Part shown: positions 1 to 8,400 of the stretch, piece by piece
How the letters are laid out: each line of letters opens with the position of its first letter
Numbering within the stretch: position 1 is the stretch's first letter
Source: Bacteroidota bacterium
GTDB taxonomy: Bacteria; Bacteroidota; Bacteroidia; Chitinophagales; Saprospiraceae
Reading direction: 5' to 3'
Assembly (NCBI GenBank): GCA_024280135.1
Contig: JAJRQS010000351.1
Coordinates: 1-16,101, forward strand
Length of the DNA: 16,101 bases
The notes under the pieces: generated by a model
What the model was told of the DNA's origin: nothing
Seen by the model: only the letters and a program-made list of their open reading frames with translations
Database searches by the model: none
Made by a program: the position numbers and the translations under genes

Positions 1-188
1 AAATTGGCATTCGGAAGGGCATTCGGAAGGGAGAAGAGATGGGCATTCGGAAGGGAGAAGAAATGGGTATTCATCTCACCATTCAAGTAGTGAAACTTTA
101 CAAAAAGGGGCTTTCTATTGAAGAAATTGCTGATAGACTTAGCACCAAGATTAATATCGTTTCTACTATTATTGAACAACTCGATTGA
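1..188 (+). CDS. C-terminal end of a Rpn / PD-(D/E)XK nuclease-transposase family protein (partial)
   Basis: The reading frame is open from the window edge (codons in phase with position 3) to a TGA at 186-188, so only about 61 residues of the C-terminus are visible. They consist of short repeats of the form GIRKGEEM followed by a helix-rich tail that reads IQVVKLYKKGLSIEEIADRL and ends EQLD. From family knowledge, charged G-x-x-K-G-E-x repeats followed by a 'kkGlsieeIa' helix-turn-helix-like tail are typical of the C-terminus of Rpn-type recombination-promoting nucleases and related PD-(D/E)XK transposases. The nuclease core would lie upstream and is not seen, so activity cannot be judged. 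The gene converges on the carbonic anhydrase-like gene with only 21 bases between the two stop codons and no obvious terminator. Another protein with a similar charged tail is possible. Confidence 0.6.
   Translation, partial: IGIRKGIRKGEEMGIRKGEEMGIHLTIQVVKLYKKGLSIEEIADRLSTKINIVSTIIEQLD
18..65 (+). repeat. In-frame 24-bp tandem repeat, two copies plus a partial one
   Basis: Positions 18-41 and 42-65 are copies of a 24-base unit that differ at one base (GAG versus GAA). Each encodes GIRKGEEM. A 12-base partial copy (GIRK) precedes them at 6-17, and a diverged start (GI) follows at 66-71. The repeat keeps the reading frame, so copy-number changes would lengthen or shorten the protein tail by 8 residues without breaking it. 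Confidence 0.85.
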
Positions 189-209
189 CTGTTATGTGCC
201 GAAGTTGGG

Positions 210-725
210 TTAAACACGATACCAATCCGCATAGAAATTGTAACTATCAGCTATTCTCTTAACGGTGTTCTTAAAGGTTTCTTCTGATAGACTTTTAACT
301 TTTTTTGCTGGTACTCCTGCATAGATACTTCCAGATTCCACGATGGTATTTTCTAGCACAACTGCACCAGCTGCTATCAAGACATTATCTCCGATTACAG
401 CGTGATCCATCACTATCGCACCCATACCAATCAAAACATTATTACCAATCGTACATCCATGCACAATGGCTCTGTGTCCTATTGAAACATTATCTCCTAT
501 GGTAGTCGGTGCTTTTTTATAAGTGCAATGAACGATGGCTCCGTCTTGGACATTGACTTTATTACCCATTTTTATCCAATTCACATCTCCTCTAACAACT
601 GCTTGGAACCACACACTGCAATCATCTCCCATCTCCACTTCTCCTATCACTGTCGCATTTTCCGAAAGGTAAATGTTATGACCAAATTTTGGCGTTTTCC
701 CGTGTACTGATTTAATTAGTGCCAT
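210..725 (-). CDS. Gamma-class carbonic anhydrase-like left-handed beta-helix protein (YrdA/PaaY type)
   Basis: This is a hexapeptide-repeat protein of 171 residues from the chosen start MALIKSVHG. It has many [LIV]-G-x-x-x turns (IGDNVSIG, IGNNVLIG, IGDNVLIAAG) followed by a short C-terminal helical region, as expected for the trimeric left-handed beta-helix fold. The three zinc-binding histidines of the gamma-CA family appear to be present (VHCTY, IGHRAIVH; H66, H84 and H89 from this start), along with the conserved RGDV and NVQDG stretches. Cytoplasmic; CO2 hydration is possible, but many members have no proven activity. A longer start at 746 would add MNQSNKR and overlap the upstream gene by 17 bases. 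I prefer 725 because family members begin MALI-S and it leaves a clean 4-base gap after the TraB/GumN gene, with which it is probably co-transcribed. Confidence 0.9.
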   Translation of the reverse strand: MALIKSVHGKTPKFGHNIYLSENATVIGEVEMGDDCSVWFQAVVRGDVNWIKMGNKVNVQDGAIVHCTYKKAPTTIGDNVSIGHRAIVHGCTIGNNVLIGMGAIVMDHAVIGDNVLIAAGAVVLENTIVESGSIYAGVPAKKVKSLSEETFKNTVKRIADSYNFYADWYRV

Positions 726-729
726 CCTT

Positions 730-1659
730 TTATTTGATTGGTTCAACCGTATAGCCAGCCAAGCGTAACAAATTAATCACGCCAAAACTAGCCCCAAGAT
801 GACCCGCTCCAACTGCAAAAAAAGTAGTTCCCTTCTTCATTTTTCCTTCCATCACTGGAATCCAATTTCTATTTCTACCTTTCAGCAAAAACTCCGTAAA
901 AGAATCATCTCCCTTTTCTTCCATCTCACCCATCATGTCAACCATCTTGTTGATGTCTCTGTCCAAATAGATACTTGCCAATCCATCTGCACTATTCGTA
1001 TCTGTAGTATCTCTAATAGAGCTTACCAACATTTGCGCCTGTGTCTCTAGTGGAATACTATCAAACATACTCATTTGGTACATAGCCGTTTCTAGTCCAT
1101 CCATAGGTTTTTTTTGTGCTTTCGCTAAGTCCATGATGTGCATCTCATAAGACACCATTTCGTCTCCTTCCTCACTAGATCCACCCGGTGGGTTTTCTAA
1201 CATGACGGAGACAAACATAGGCTTCATTTTTTCTAAAAGGAAAGAAGGCAAACCCGTATCTGCAAGCTTGGCTTTAACCAATTTATAGTCTTCAGCACTC
1301 ATTAAATCTTTAAGCGTTTTGTCTTTCATCATCATCTTAGGCATCAATGAGAGCATTGCCATTGGATTCATTTCTTCTTCAAGGTCTATTTCAAAAACAA
1401 TTTCTTGGCTTTCAGCAATGGCATCTTCTGTTTCTTTATCCATAAAAAAAGAAGCCTTGTCTATCATGTGAATCGTCCCATACAGGAACGAAACTTTGCC
1501 CAGCCCATTCCCTGAAATTTTCCAAAGTAATGCTTTCGCTAAAGGTTTAAAATTTTGACGTTCGACCTCCGACACTGCCTCTACTGCTTGAGGCACTTGG
1601 GCCTTTCCAGCAAACAAACTCAAAATTGTTAATATTACGAATAGAAATAATTTTCTCAT
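730..1659 (-). CDS. TraB/GumN family exported protein
   Basis: This 309-residue protein starts with a typical signal peptide (charged MRK, hydrophobic stretch, AGKAQ at about residue 21), so it should be exported. The mature part shows the family landmarks: LLWKISG then a GTIH motif at residues 61-64 near the N-terminus, and a GAGH motif at 284-287 close to the C-terminus. These two histidine motifs fit the TIKI/TraB/GumN fold, whose animal members are metal-dependent proteases; bacterial members are mostly uncharacterised. In between lies an acidic, methionine-rich helical region. The gene ends 4 bases before the likely start of the carbonic anhydrase-like gene and begins 44 bases after the LamG gene. 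Family assignment is good; the substrate is unknown. Confidence 0.82.
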   Translation of the reverse strand: MRKLFLFVILTILSLFAGKAQVPQAVEAVSEVERQNFKPLAKALLWKISGNGLGKVSFLYGTIHMIDKASFFMDKETEDAIAESQEIVFEIDLEEEMNPMAMLSLMPKMMMKDKTLKDLMSAEDYKLVKAKLADTGLPSFLLEKMKPMFVSVMLENPPGGSSEEGDEMVSYEMHIMDLAKAQKKPMDGLETAMYQMSMFDSIPLETQAQMLVSSIRDTTDTNSADGLASIYLDRDINKMVDMMGEMEEKGDDSFTEFLLKGRNRNWIPVMEGKMKKGTTFFAVGAGHLGASFGVINLLRLAGYTVEPIK

Positions 1660-1703
1660 TGTTAATTTTTAAAAATCAAATAGTGTTACAAAGCAGTATT
1701 GCC

Positions 1704-2963
1704 TTATCTAATTAAGGTAACCTGCCCCACTTGATTTTGTTCTTCTCCTTTGCAGACAAATTGGGCTCTATACAGAAAGACTCCCGGGTTTACTTCTTTA
1801 TCCCCAAATGTCCCTTTCCATGTTTCATTTGAGTCATCCGTAAAAAAGACCCTATTTCCCCATCTATCAAAAATCTCAAGCAACTTAAACTCATCTAACA
1901 CCACTAAAGGTGTATCAAAAGTAAACTCTTCATTGAGTCCGTCATGATTGGGTGTAAAAGCTGTAGGAAATAATAATTTTGAACAATCCACTTTACTCGG
2001 ATCTACAACAGTAATGGTCACTTCATCTTTTGCTGAACCTACGCATTGACCGGAATTCACTTGGTAGGTATAGGTCGTTGTTACTTGCGGCATGACAACA
2101 GGGTCGGCACTTTTTGGGTCTGATACATTTGTTTCGGGTAGCCATTGATAAGAAACACCACAAGGAGAATTAGCATATAATTGCACGGATTCTCCCAAAT
2201 AAATAATGGTATCCTGATTAACTATTCTATCCGGTGAAAAATATAGTTCTTCTACCCGTTTAGGTTTTAGTGCTCTATTATAGACTCTCACTTCATCAAT
2301 CAAACCACGATACCGTGTATCCGTTTTACCTAGACAAGGCCCACCCGAAATATTAAGCGTAGAATTGTTCTTCAAATTCAGCCTAGTTGCTGTGCTCTCC
2401 AAGCCCATCAATTCTCCATTATAATAAAACTTCATTCTGTTTCCTTCTCGCACCAAAACAACATGATGCCAACAATTAGTGATACTCAACTTAGTTTTAA
2501 AATCTACACGATTCACACTGTCTTGTACTGCTGCAATGATTAACTCCGAAGAATTTGATTTATATCGAATAGACAACCCTGGTCCATTATCACATTTGCT
2601 CTTCTTGGAAATCACATCCATCAAACCTGCTTTTGGATAAGGCTTAAAATAGAAGCTAAAGGTAAAATCAGTTGTACTAAAGTAATTATTAATAGTACCA
2701 AGAGAAACTAAGTAATTACTCGTCCCATCAAAAAATAATGCATCTCCTTTTACGCCACATTCACCCATAGCTAAATCAGGATTAGGCAAAAACTTTGCTT
2801 CTTGTTGAGCGCTAGGAGAATCATCCGAGACCGTAGGTAAAAAATCAAAAGAATAATAACCTACTAGATTTTCTGCAGACTGACATAGACCTGTCGAAGA
2901 AACCATAAGTATAAAGGTGAATAGAAAAAGCAACTTATTAATTGTCATTTTGAGCATTTGCAT
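1704..2963 (-). CDS. Secreted LamG-domain protein with CHU_C / gliding-motility C-terminal sorting domain (T9SS substrate)
   Basis: The 419-residue protein has an N-terminal signal sequence (hydrophobic core about 10-22, then GLCQS). A LamG/concanavalin-like domain lies at about 33-240, with VGYYSFD, DALFFDG, WHHVVLVREGNRMKFYYNG and GLIDEVRVYNRAL. A short Ig/PKD-like segment at about 250-320 carries YQWLPETNVSDP and TYTYQV. A CHU_C domain at about 330-419 has FPTAFTPNHDGLNE, IFDRWGNRVF, W-G and PGVFLY. In Bacteroidota this last domain directs outer-membrane passage by the type IX system and often surface attachment, so the protein is probably a surface or extracellular carbohydrate- or protein-binding factor. 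No catalytic domain is visible. The start may be at M6 (position 2948) rather than M1, because MTINKLLF is the better signal-peptide N-terminus. A 68-base gap separates it from ybaB upstream. Confidence 0.88.
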   Translation of the reverse strand: MQMLKMTINKLLFLFTFILMVSSTGLCQSAENLVGYYSFDFLPTVSDDSPSAQQEAKFLPNPDLAMGECGVKGDALFFDGTSNYLVSLGTINNYFSTTDFTFSFYFKPYPKAGLMDVISKKSKCDNGPGLSIRYKSNSSELIIAAVQDSVNRVDFKTKLSITNCWHHVVLVREGNRMKFYYNGELMGLESTATRLNLKNNSTLNISGGPCLGKTDTRYRGLIDEVRVYNRALKPKRVEELYFSPDRIVNQDTIIYLGESVQLYANSPCGVSYQWLPETNVSDPKSADPVVMPQVTTTYTYQVNSGQCVGSAKDEVTITVVDPSKVDCSKLLFPTAFTPNHDGLNEEFTFDTPLVVLDEFKLLEIFDRWGNRVFFTDDSNETWKGTFGDKEVNPGVFLYRAQFVCKGEEQNQVGQVTLIR

Positions 2964-3031
2964 TGATTAAAAAGGAGGAAACATCATTTCTACAGTAAAA
3001 CGCCTCCCAAAATGGTTTATTTTACGGTAAA

Positions 3032-3349
3032 CTACTTAAAAAGGTCGCCTAAGCCACCCATTCCTCCAGGTAGAATGTCTTTGATAGACGCCTGCATCTC
3101 TGAAGCTTCTTTAATTGCTGCTTCTTCCAGTGTCCTATTAATGGCTTCAAGCATCATATCTTCCACTTCCTCTTTGTCAGATAGGTTGACTTTATCAGGG
3201 TTGATAGCGATGTTCAATATTTCACGAGAGGCATTAGCCGTTACGATAATAGCGCCATCTTGAAAGTCATAGTCAAAAACCATTTCTTTCAATTTTGCCC
3301 GCATGGCATCTTGCTTCTCCTCAAAATTTCCTAGTAAATTTCCAAACAT
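3032..3349 (-). CDS. YbaB/EbfC family nucleoid-associated protein
   Basis: A 105-residue small protein with the YbaB/EbfC layout. A short N-terminal helix (MFGNLLGNFEEKQDAMRAKL) is followed by a beta-sheet core (GAIIVTANASREILNIAINP) and a C-terminal helix (EEVEDMMLEAINRTLEEAA). It ends in a glycine-rich tail (PGGMGGLGDLF), as is usual for this family. Family members are dimeric, bind DNA with a tweezer-like arrangement of helices and associate with the nucleoid. In many bacteria the gene sits near recR or dnaX; here it does not. The gene for the 55-residue membrane protein stops 28 bases upstream, so the two may share a transcript. Confidence 0.9.
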   Translation of the reverse strand: MFGNLLGNFEEKQDAMRAKLKEMVFDYDFQDGAIIVTANASREILNIAINPDKVNLSDKEEVEDMMLEAINRTLEEAAIKEASEMQASIKDILPGGMGGLGDLFK

Positions 3350-3377
3350 AGTCCTTATATTTTGTCAATATTCAAAA

Positions 3378-3545
3378 TCATTTTACGGTTTCCTCTACGG
3401 GTTCTACTTGCTTTACTTCCAAAGAATAGTCTCCTTTTCGCCAATGTAAAAAAGCCATTAATAATATAATGCTTAGCAAAAAAATGGCAGAAAACTTTAA
3501 AAATCCTTTACTGAAATGTAACCCTGAAGGTTGCTGTTTATCCAT
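3378..3545 (-). CDS. Small single-span membrane protein, 55 residues, unknown function
   Basis: An ATG at 3543-3545 opens a frame of 55 codons ending with TGA at 3378-3380. The protein begins MDKQQPSGLHFSKGF, has one strongly hydrophobic span at about residues 16-33 (FLKFSAIFLLSIILLMAF), then HWRKGDY and an acidic-valine tail ending EETVK. Clean hydrophobic and charged blocks and a snug fit between rimO (59-base gap) and ybaB (28-base gap), on the same strand as both, support a real gene. I do not recognise a family. Topology is ambiguous because positive charges flank both sides of the span. The frame between the flanking genes is otherwise unexplained, and no frame on the other strand fits better. 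Confidence 0.68.
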   Translation of the reverse strand: MDKQQPSGLHFSKGFLKFSAIFLLSIILLMAFLHWRKGDYSLEVKQVEPVEETVK

Positions 3546-3604
3546 GCTGCAAAGATAGAGTTTTTTGTTGGAATGCGTTATTTTTGTCCTTTTTAGGCCA
3601 AATG

Positions 3605-4915
3605 CTATACAATTATATCCCCAAATAGGTCATATTCTGTCGCATCACTTATCATTACTTGTGCAAAATCACCTATTCTAGCAAAATTATTTTCCGCAAG
3701 GACTAAAACCTCATTGTCCACTTCTGGTGAATCGTATTCCGTACGTCCTACAAAGTACTCCCCTTCCTTGCGGTCAAATAATACTTTTAATGTTCTCCCA
3801 ATTAAAGCTCGATTTTTCTTTTCAGAAATCTTTCGTTGAACTTCCATTAAGCGATTCGATCGCTCCACTTTGACTTCTGCAGGTACATCATCATCTAATA
3901 AATACCCAGAAGTGCCTTCTTCATGAGAATACTGAAAGACCCCCACCCGCTCAAATTCCATTTCCACAATAAAATCCAATAGTTCTTGAAAATCAGCTTC
4001 TGTTTCTCCAGGAAATCCCACTAAAAATGTAGTACGGATAGCAATCCCGGGGACTTTTGCTCTTGCCTGTTCAATCACACGGTACACTTCTGTTTTTTTC
4101 GTGTGTCTTTTCATGCGTTTGAGGATGCTGTCCGAAACATGCTGTAACGGAATATCTAAATACTTACATACATGCTTTGCCCCTGCCATAGCTTCAAATA
4201 CAGGCATCGGAAATTTGCCTGGATAGGCATAATGCAAACGTATCCACTCAATACCTTCTATTTGGTCTAAGGCTTCTATTAATTTGGGTAACGCTCTTTC
4301 TTTATATAAATCCAAACCATAGTACGTTAATTCTTGCGAAATCAATATCAATTCTTTGACACCATAAGAAGCTAACTTATGGGCTTCTTCTACCAATGAT
4401 TCTATCGTTCGACTGATGTGCGAACCACGCATCATTGGTATCGCACAAAACGCACAAGCCCTGCTGCAACCTTCTGCAATTTTTAAATAAGCAAAATGTT
4501 TTGGAGTAGAGGTCTGCCGCTCTCCAATTAGCTCATGCTTAAAATCAATATTAAACTTTTCTAATAAACCTGGCAACTCAAGTGTACCATACCAAGCATC
4601 TACTTCAGGGATTTCGTTTGCCAATTCCTTTCTATAACGCTCTGACAAACAACCTGTTACAAAAAGGTTTTCTATCAACCCTTCCGACTTGGCTTTGGAA
4701 AACTGGATGATAGTATCAATTGATTCTTGTTTGGCCGTTTCAATAAAACCACAAGTATTAATAATAACAACGTCAGCGTCCTCTTGATCTTCATGTTCTG
4801 CATTCCAATCTCCATGCCTTAACTGGGTCACTATATTCTCAGAATCAACTAGATTCTTTGAGCAACCTAAAGTTACCACACTAACTTTCTTTGTAGAATT
4901 GGGTTTTGTCTTCAT
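3605..4915 (-). CDS. rimO: Ribosomal protein S12 methylthiotransferase RimO
   Basis: The 436-residue protein has the three parts of the methylthiotransferase family in order. The N-terminal UPF0004 domain carries the three cysteines for the auxiliary iron-sulfur cluster (C18 in LGCSKN, C55 in NTCGFI, C89 in TGCLSERY). The radical-SAM domain has the CxxxCxxC motif at C150, C154 and C157 (EGCSRACAFC). A C-terminal TRAM domain occupies about residues 370-436. The NTCGFI and LGCSKNLVDSE signatures favour RimO over MiaB. It adds a methylthio group to the conserved aspartate of ribosomal protein S12. The length is normal and all cluster residues are present. The gene follows the lysine-rich gene by 48 bases with no terminator seen. 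Confidence 0.96.
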   Translation of the reverse strand: MKTKPNSTKKVSVVTLGCSKNLVDSENIVTQLRHGDWNAEHEDQEDADVVIINTCGFIETAKQESIDTIIQFSKAKSEGLIENLFVTGCLSERYRKELANEIPEVDAWYGTLELPGLLEKFNIDFKHELIGERQTSTPKHFAYLKIAEGCSRACAFCAIPMMRGSHISRTIESLVEEAHKLASYGVKELILISQELTYYGLDLYKERALPKLIEALDQIEGIEWIRLHYAYPGKFPMPVFEAMAGAKHVCKYLDIPLQHVSDSILKRMKRHTKKTEVYRVIEQARAKVPGIAIRTTFLVGFPGETEADFQELLDFIVEMEFERVGVFQYSHEEGTSGYLLDDDVPAEVKVERSNRLMEVQRKISEKKNRALIGRTLKVLFDRKEGEYFVGRTEYDSPEVDNEVLVLAENNFARIGDFAQVMISDATEYDLFGDIIV

Positions 4916-4963
4916 GTATGTTTTTTAAGAAAAAGAAAAGGCCCATTTTTTAAAAGGCAAAAT

Positions 4964-5359
4964 CTATTTCTTGAATTTCTTATAATCTGCTTTCGCCAAA
5001 CGGTAAAAGTCTTTGGACTGGGCTTTTAGCATCTTCGCGACGACCAGTTTCTTTTCTAGCTGTTTAATGCTCTTTGTTGATTTATTCTTTTTACCGACAT
5101 TGGCAAGGTTCTTTTTTACCTTACGGAAGTACTTCTTTGCTTGCCCATGAAGCTCTTTTGCAGATTTTTTTCGAGCTTTTAGCATCTTATTCGAGAACAA
5201 AAAATCCAAATCTCCAGCTCCACTTGTTATACTAAAGAAGGTTAATTTTCCTTTATCAAATTTCCTTTTGGCACTTTTCTTTTTTGCCTTTACTTTTTTC
5301 TTTTTAATGGCATTCCACACAGCAGGGCTTTGGCTTTTCTTGTTCATTGATAGCATCAT
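4964..5359 (-). CDS. Lysine-rich basic protein of unknown function with an internal repeat
   Basis: The frame encodes 131 residues, of which I count 39 lysines (about 30 percent). Layout: a short N-terminus (SPAVWNAI), a lysine block at about 19-38, a less charged centre at about 39-57 (LTFFSITSGAGDLDFLFSN), then two related basic helical segments. These are at 58-83 and 109-131, both starting KMLKA and ending in Y-x-K/R-x-x-K-K, with 11 of 23 aligned positions identical. The composition suggests binding to nucleic acid or another polyanion, as in histone-H1-like bacterial proteins, but I recognise no family. A signal sequence and membrane span are absent. The start could be M1, M2 or M5 (position 5347). 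It lies 77 bases after the RND permease gene and 48 before rimO, all on one strand. Because the composition is biased, a non-coding frame is possible but unlikely at this length. Confidence 0.68.
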   Translation of the reverse strand: MMLSMNKKSQSPAVWNAIKKKKVKAKKKSAKRKFDKGKLTFFSITSGAGDLDFLFSNKMLKARKKSAKELHGQAKKYFRKVKKNLANVGKKNKSTKSIKQLEKKLVVAKMLKAQSKDFYRLAKADYKKFKK

Positions 5360-5372
5360 TTATAAGTTAAGT

Positions 5373-5420
5373 ACAATTGTTCAATTATTCAACTGTTCAA
5401 TGTGTCAATTGTTCAACTGG
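5373..5420. repeat. Degenerate octamer tandem array, unit TTCAAYTR
   Basis: About six diverged copies of an 8-base unit (plus strand TTCAATTA, TTCAACTG, TTCAATGTG, then TCAATTG and TTCAACTG) lie head to tail, and an 11-base stretch CAATTGTTCAA occurs at both 5374-5384 and 5406-5416. The array fills most of the spacer between the RND permease stop and the lysine-rich gene start. It is not an intrinsic terminator: no strong stem followed by a T run is seen. Confidence 0.75.
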
Positions 5421-5436
5421 TTGCGTCTTTCGTCCT

Positions 5437-8400
5437 TCAATTTTCGGCTTGCATTTTTCTAATTAGGCCACTTATCCCCCAACTAGCACGCCTAAATGCA
5501 TAAAACATGACGGGTACGACGATTAAGGTCAAGAAAGTAGCAAAAGTCAACCCATAAATAATGGTCCAAGACATAGGAGCCCAAAAATCTGCACTTTCTC
5601 CTCCTTGGTAATACTCTGCATCTAGATTAGAAACAAAGCCCGAAAAGTTAATATTCCAGCCTAGTGCCATCGGCAACAAGCCCAACACAGTGGTAATCGC
5701 TGTTAGTAATACTGGTCTTAGCCTAACAGCTCCTGCCTTTGCAATAACTAATTTGAAATCGTCTAGACTCAATCGACTATCTTCTTCCAACCCTAAATCT
5801 TTTCGTTTTTGCCGCAAGGAAATCTCAATATAATCAATCAATACGATCGCATTATTAACGACCACGCCCGCTAAAGAAATGATACCCATCCCAGTCATAA
5901 TAATGACAAAAGTATCCCCTGTAAAGGCGTATCCTAAAAGCACTCCAATGGTACTAAAGACAATACTCAAAATAATGATAAAAGGCGTTATGACCGAATT
6001 AAACTGAGCCACTAGAATAAAGAAAATGGCCATCAAGGCTACTTTAAAAGCATTCCCTAAAAATGTCATCGCTGTAGCTTGCTCTTCTTGTTCGCCTGTA
6101 AACCCATAGGTCACTCCTTTGGGCAAGGGATATACTTCTAAAAGCCCTTTCAATTGCGCCACCACTTCATTCCCATTATACCCTTTCAGAACATTACTAT
6201 AAACCGTCACGACCCTTTGTAAATTTTTACGTTTAATAGAGCTATATGTCGTACTATACTCAATAGTTGCTACGGCAGAGATCGGCACTTGTGCAATTCG
6301 CCCATTTGCTGGATTTCTAAAGGTTATCTTTTGATTCAAAATGTCATCAATGTTATTTCGATATTTTTCCGCAAGGCGAATTTCAATTGGATACTCATCT
6401 TCTCCTAATTTATATTTAGAAGCTTCTTCTCCGAAAACAGCCGTTCGTATTTCAGAGGCAATTTGACCTGTAGAAATTTCATATCTTCTTGCTGCTTCTC
6501 TATCAATATTAATAATTAACTGCGGTTTGTTTAATTCCACATCTGCTTTCAACTCTTCAACTCCACCGATATCTTGGCTATTCAAAAAAGATATCAATTT
6601 TGCTGAACTCACTAATAATGTATCAATATTGTCTGCCTTCAATTCAATATTAATGGGCTTACCCGTAGGTGGGCCATTTTTATTTCCTTCAATAGCGATA
6701 CGCACACCGGGTATGCCATGAACTGCCTGTTGCATGGCAATCAACGCATCATTAGAACTCACATCTCCACGTTCTCTATCCGAAATAAAAGAAACGGTCA
6801 GTCTAGCTTTGTTAGGTGAAGCCCCTGGCTCTGGTGGTCCTCCAGGATCCGCTGTATTTTCCCCAATTTGGGTCAATACTTCTTGTACAATACTTTGGTA
6901 AGGAATCAGGGCTTTATTTACTTTTTGTTCAATCTGGGACATGATTTCACTTGTTGCTTCAATGTCCTTTCCTAGCGGTAAATCAATAAAAGCATTCACA
7001 TAAGATGGGTCCGTCGAAGGGAAAAAATCAATTTTGGGTTTGGTCAATACAAGTATAAAAATAGACCCAACAAACAAAACTACAGTCCCTAACATAACTA
7101 AAACAGGTACTTTTAGAGCACCTAAAATAATTTTATCATACCCATTTTCCAACCAAGGTAGAAAACGGTTTTGGAAAATATCTGCAAATGGATTAAAGAT
7201 AAATGTATTGATTAAAACAATAATAATCGCAAACGCAAGTAGATTTCTGAAAGTCAAAACGCCTAAAAAATGAAAGAGAATTGCCAACGTCAACATAACG
7301 GCTGAAGTAATTAAGGCTATCTTTTTGGCCTTCGTCTTTTTCTCTTTTGAATGGTCTTCTAGCACCATAAAATAAGTAGCCAATACAGGGTTAATCACCA
7401 GTCCAACAAAAAGAGAAGAGGTCAAAACAATAATCAGCGTTATTGGCAAATACTTCATAAAACTACCCATCAAGCCCGGCCAAAAAGCCAATGGCAAGAA
7501 AGCGGCTAGTGTCGTTGCCGTAGAAGCAATAATCGGTATCGCGACTTCTCCTGTTCCTCGTTTTGCCGCTTCCACAGGGCCATATCCTTCTTGTCTGTGT
7601 CGATAGATATTTTCAATTACTACGATCCCATTATCGACCAACATCCCGAGTGCCATTATCATCCCAAAAAGAATCATCATATTCAACGTATAACCCAGCA
7701 AACCGACCACAATAAAGCCCAATAACATAGAAAAAGGAATCGCCAATCCGACAAACGTCGCATTCCGAATACCTAAGAAAAAGAGTAAAACTAAAATCAC
7801 CAATAGCATTCCAAAAATAATACTATTCTCTAGGTTTGCTACTTGTTCTCTGGTTTTGACACTCTGATCATTAAAGATACTAATACGCATTTCTTTGGGC
7901 AATTTTTCAATCTGTGCCTTTTTTACGATCTCTTTTATCTTATCCGATGCACTCAAAAGATTTTCTCCACTTCGCTTGATTACATCTAAAGAAAGTACTG
8001 GTAATCCGCCAGACCTAGCAATACTCGTTTTGTCTTTATATCCAAAACTTACCTCTGCAATATCTCTCAAATAAATCGGCAAACCTTTTTCACTTTTGAC
8101 GATTAGATTTTTTACCTCTTCAATATCCTTAAACTCTCCAATCACACGAATGGATCGTCTAAAATTGTTTTTGACTACTTCACCTCCAGACATCGTAATA
8201 TTCTCTCTTGAGATAGCCATGGAAATATCACGAAAGCTAATCTGTCTTGCCTGAGCAGCATATAAATCAACATCAATCTTCACTTCTCTATCTAGTGCCC
8301 CTTTAATAATAACATCTGAAATTTCAGAAATATCCTCTAGCTTATCTTGTACATACTCCGCATAATCCTTCAATTCATCTGCCGTAAAAGGACCAGACAT

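Noticed and set aside
1702..1717. Inverted repeat CCTTA-N6-TAAGG at the end of the LamG gene
   Set aside because: The stem has only 5 weak pairs, overlaps the stop codon and has no T run after it, so it is not a credible terminator.
4924..4960. Possible terminator between the lysine-rich gene and rimO
   Set aside because: The repeated AAAAGGC words are direct and not inverted repeats, so no stable stem forms, and A/T runs are common throughout this DNA.
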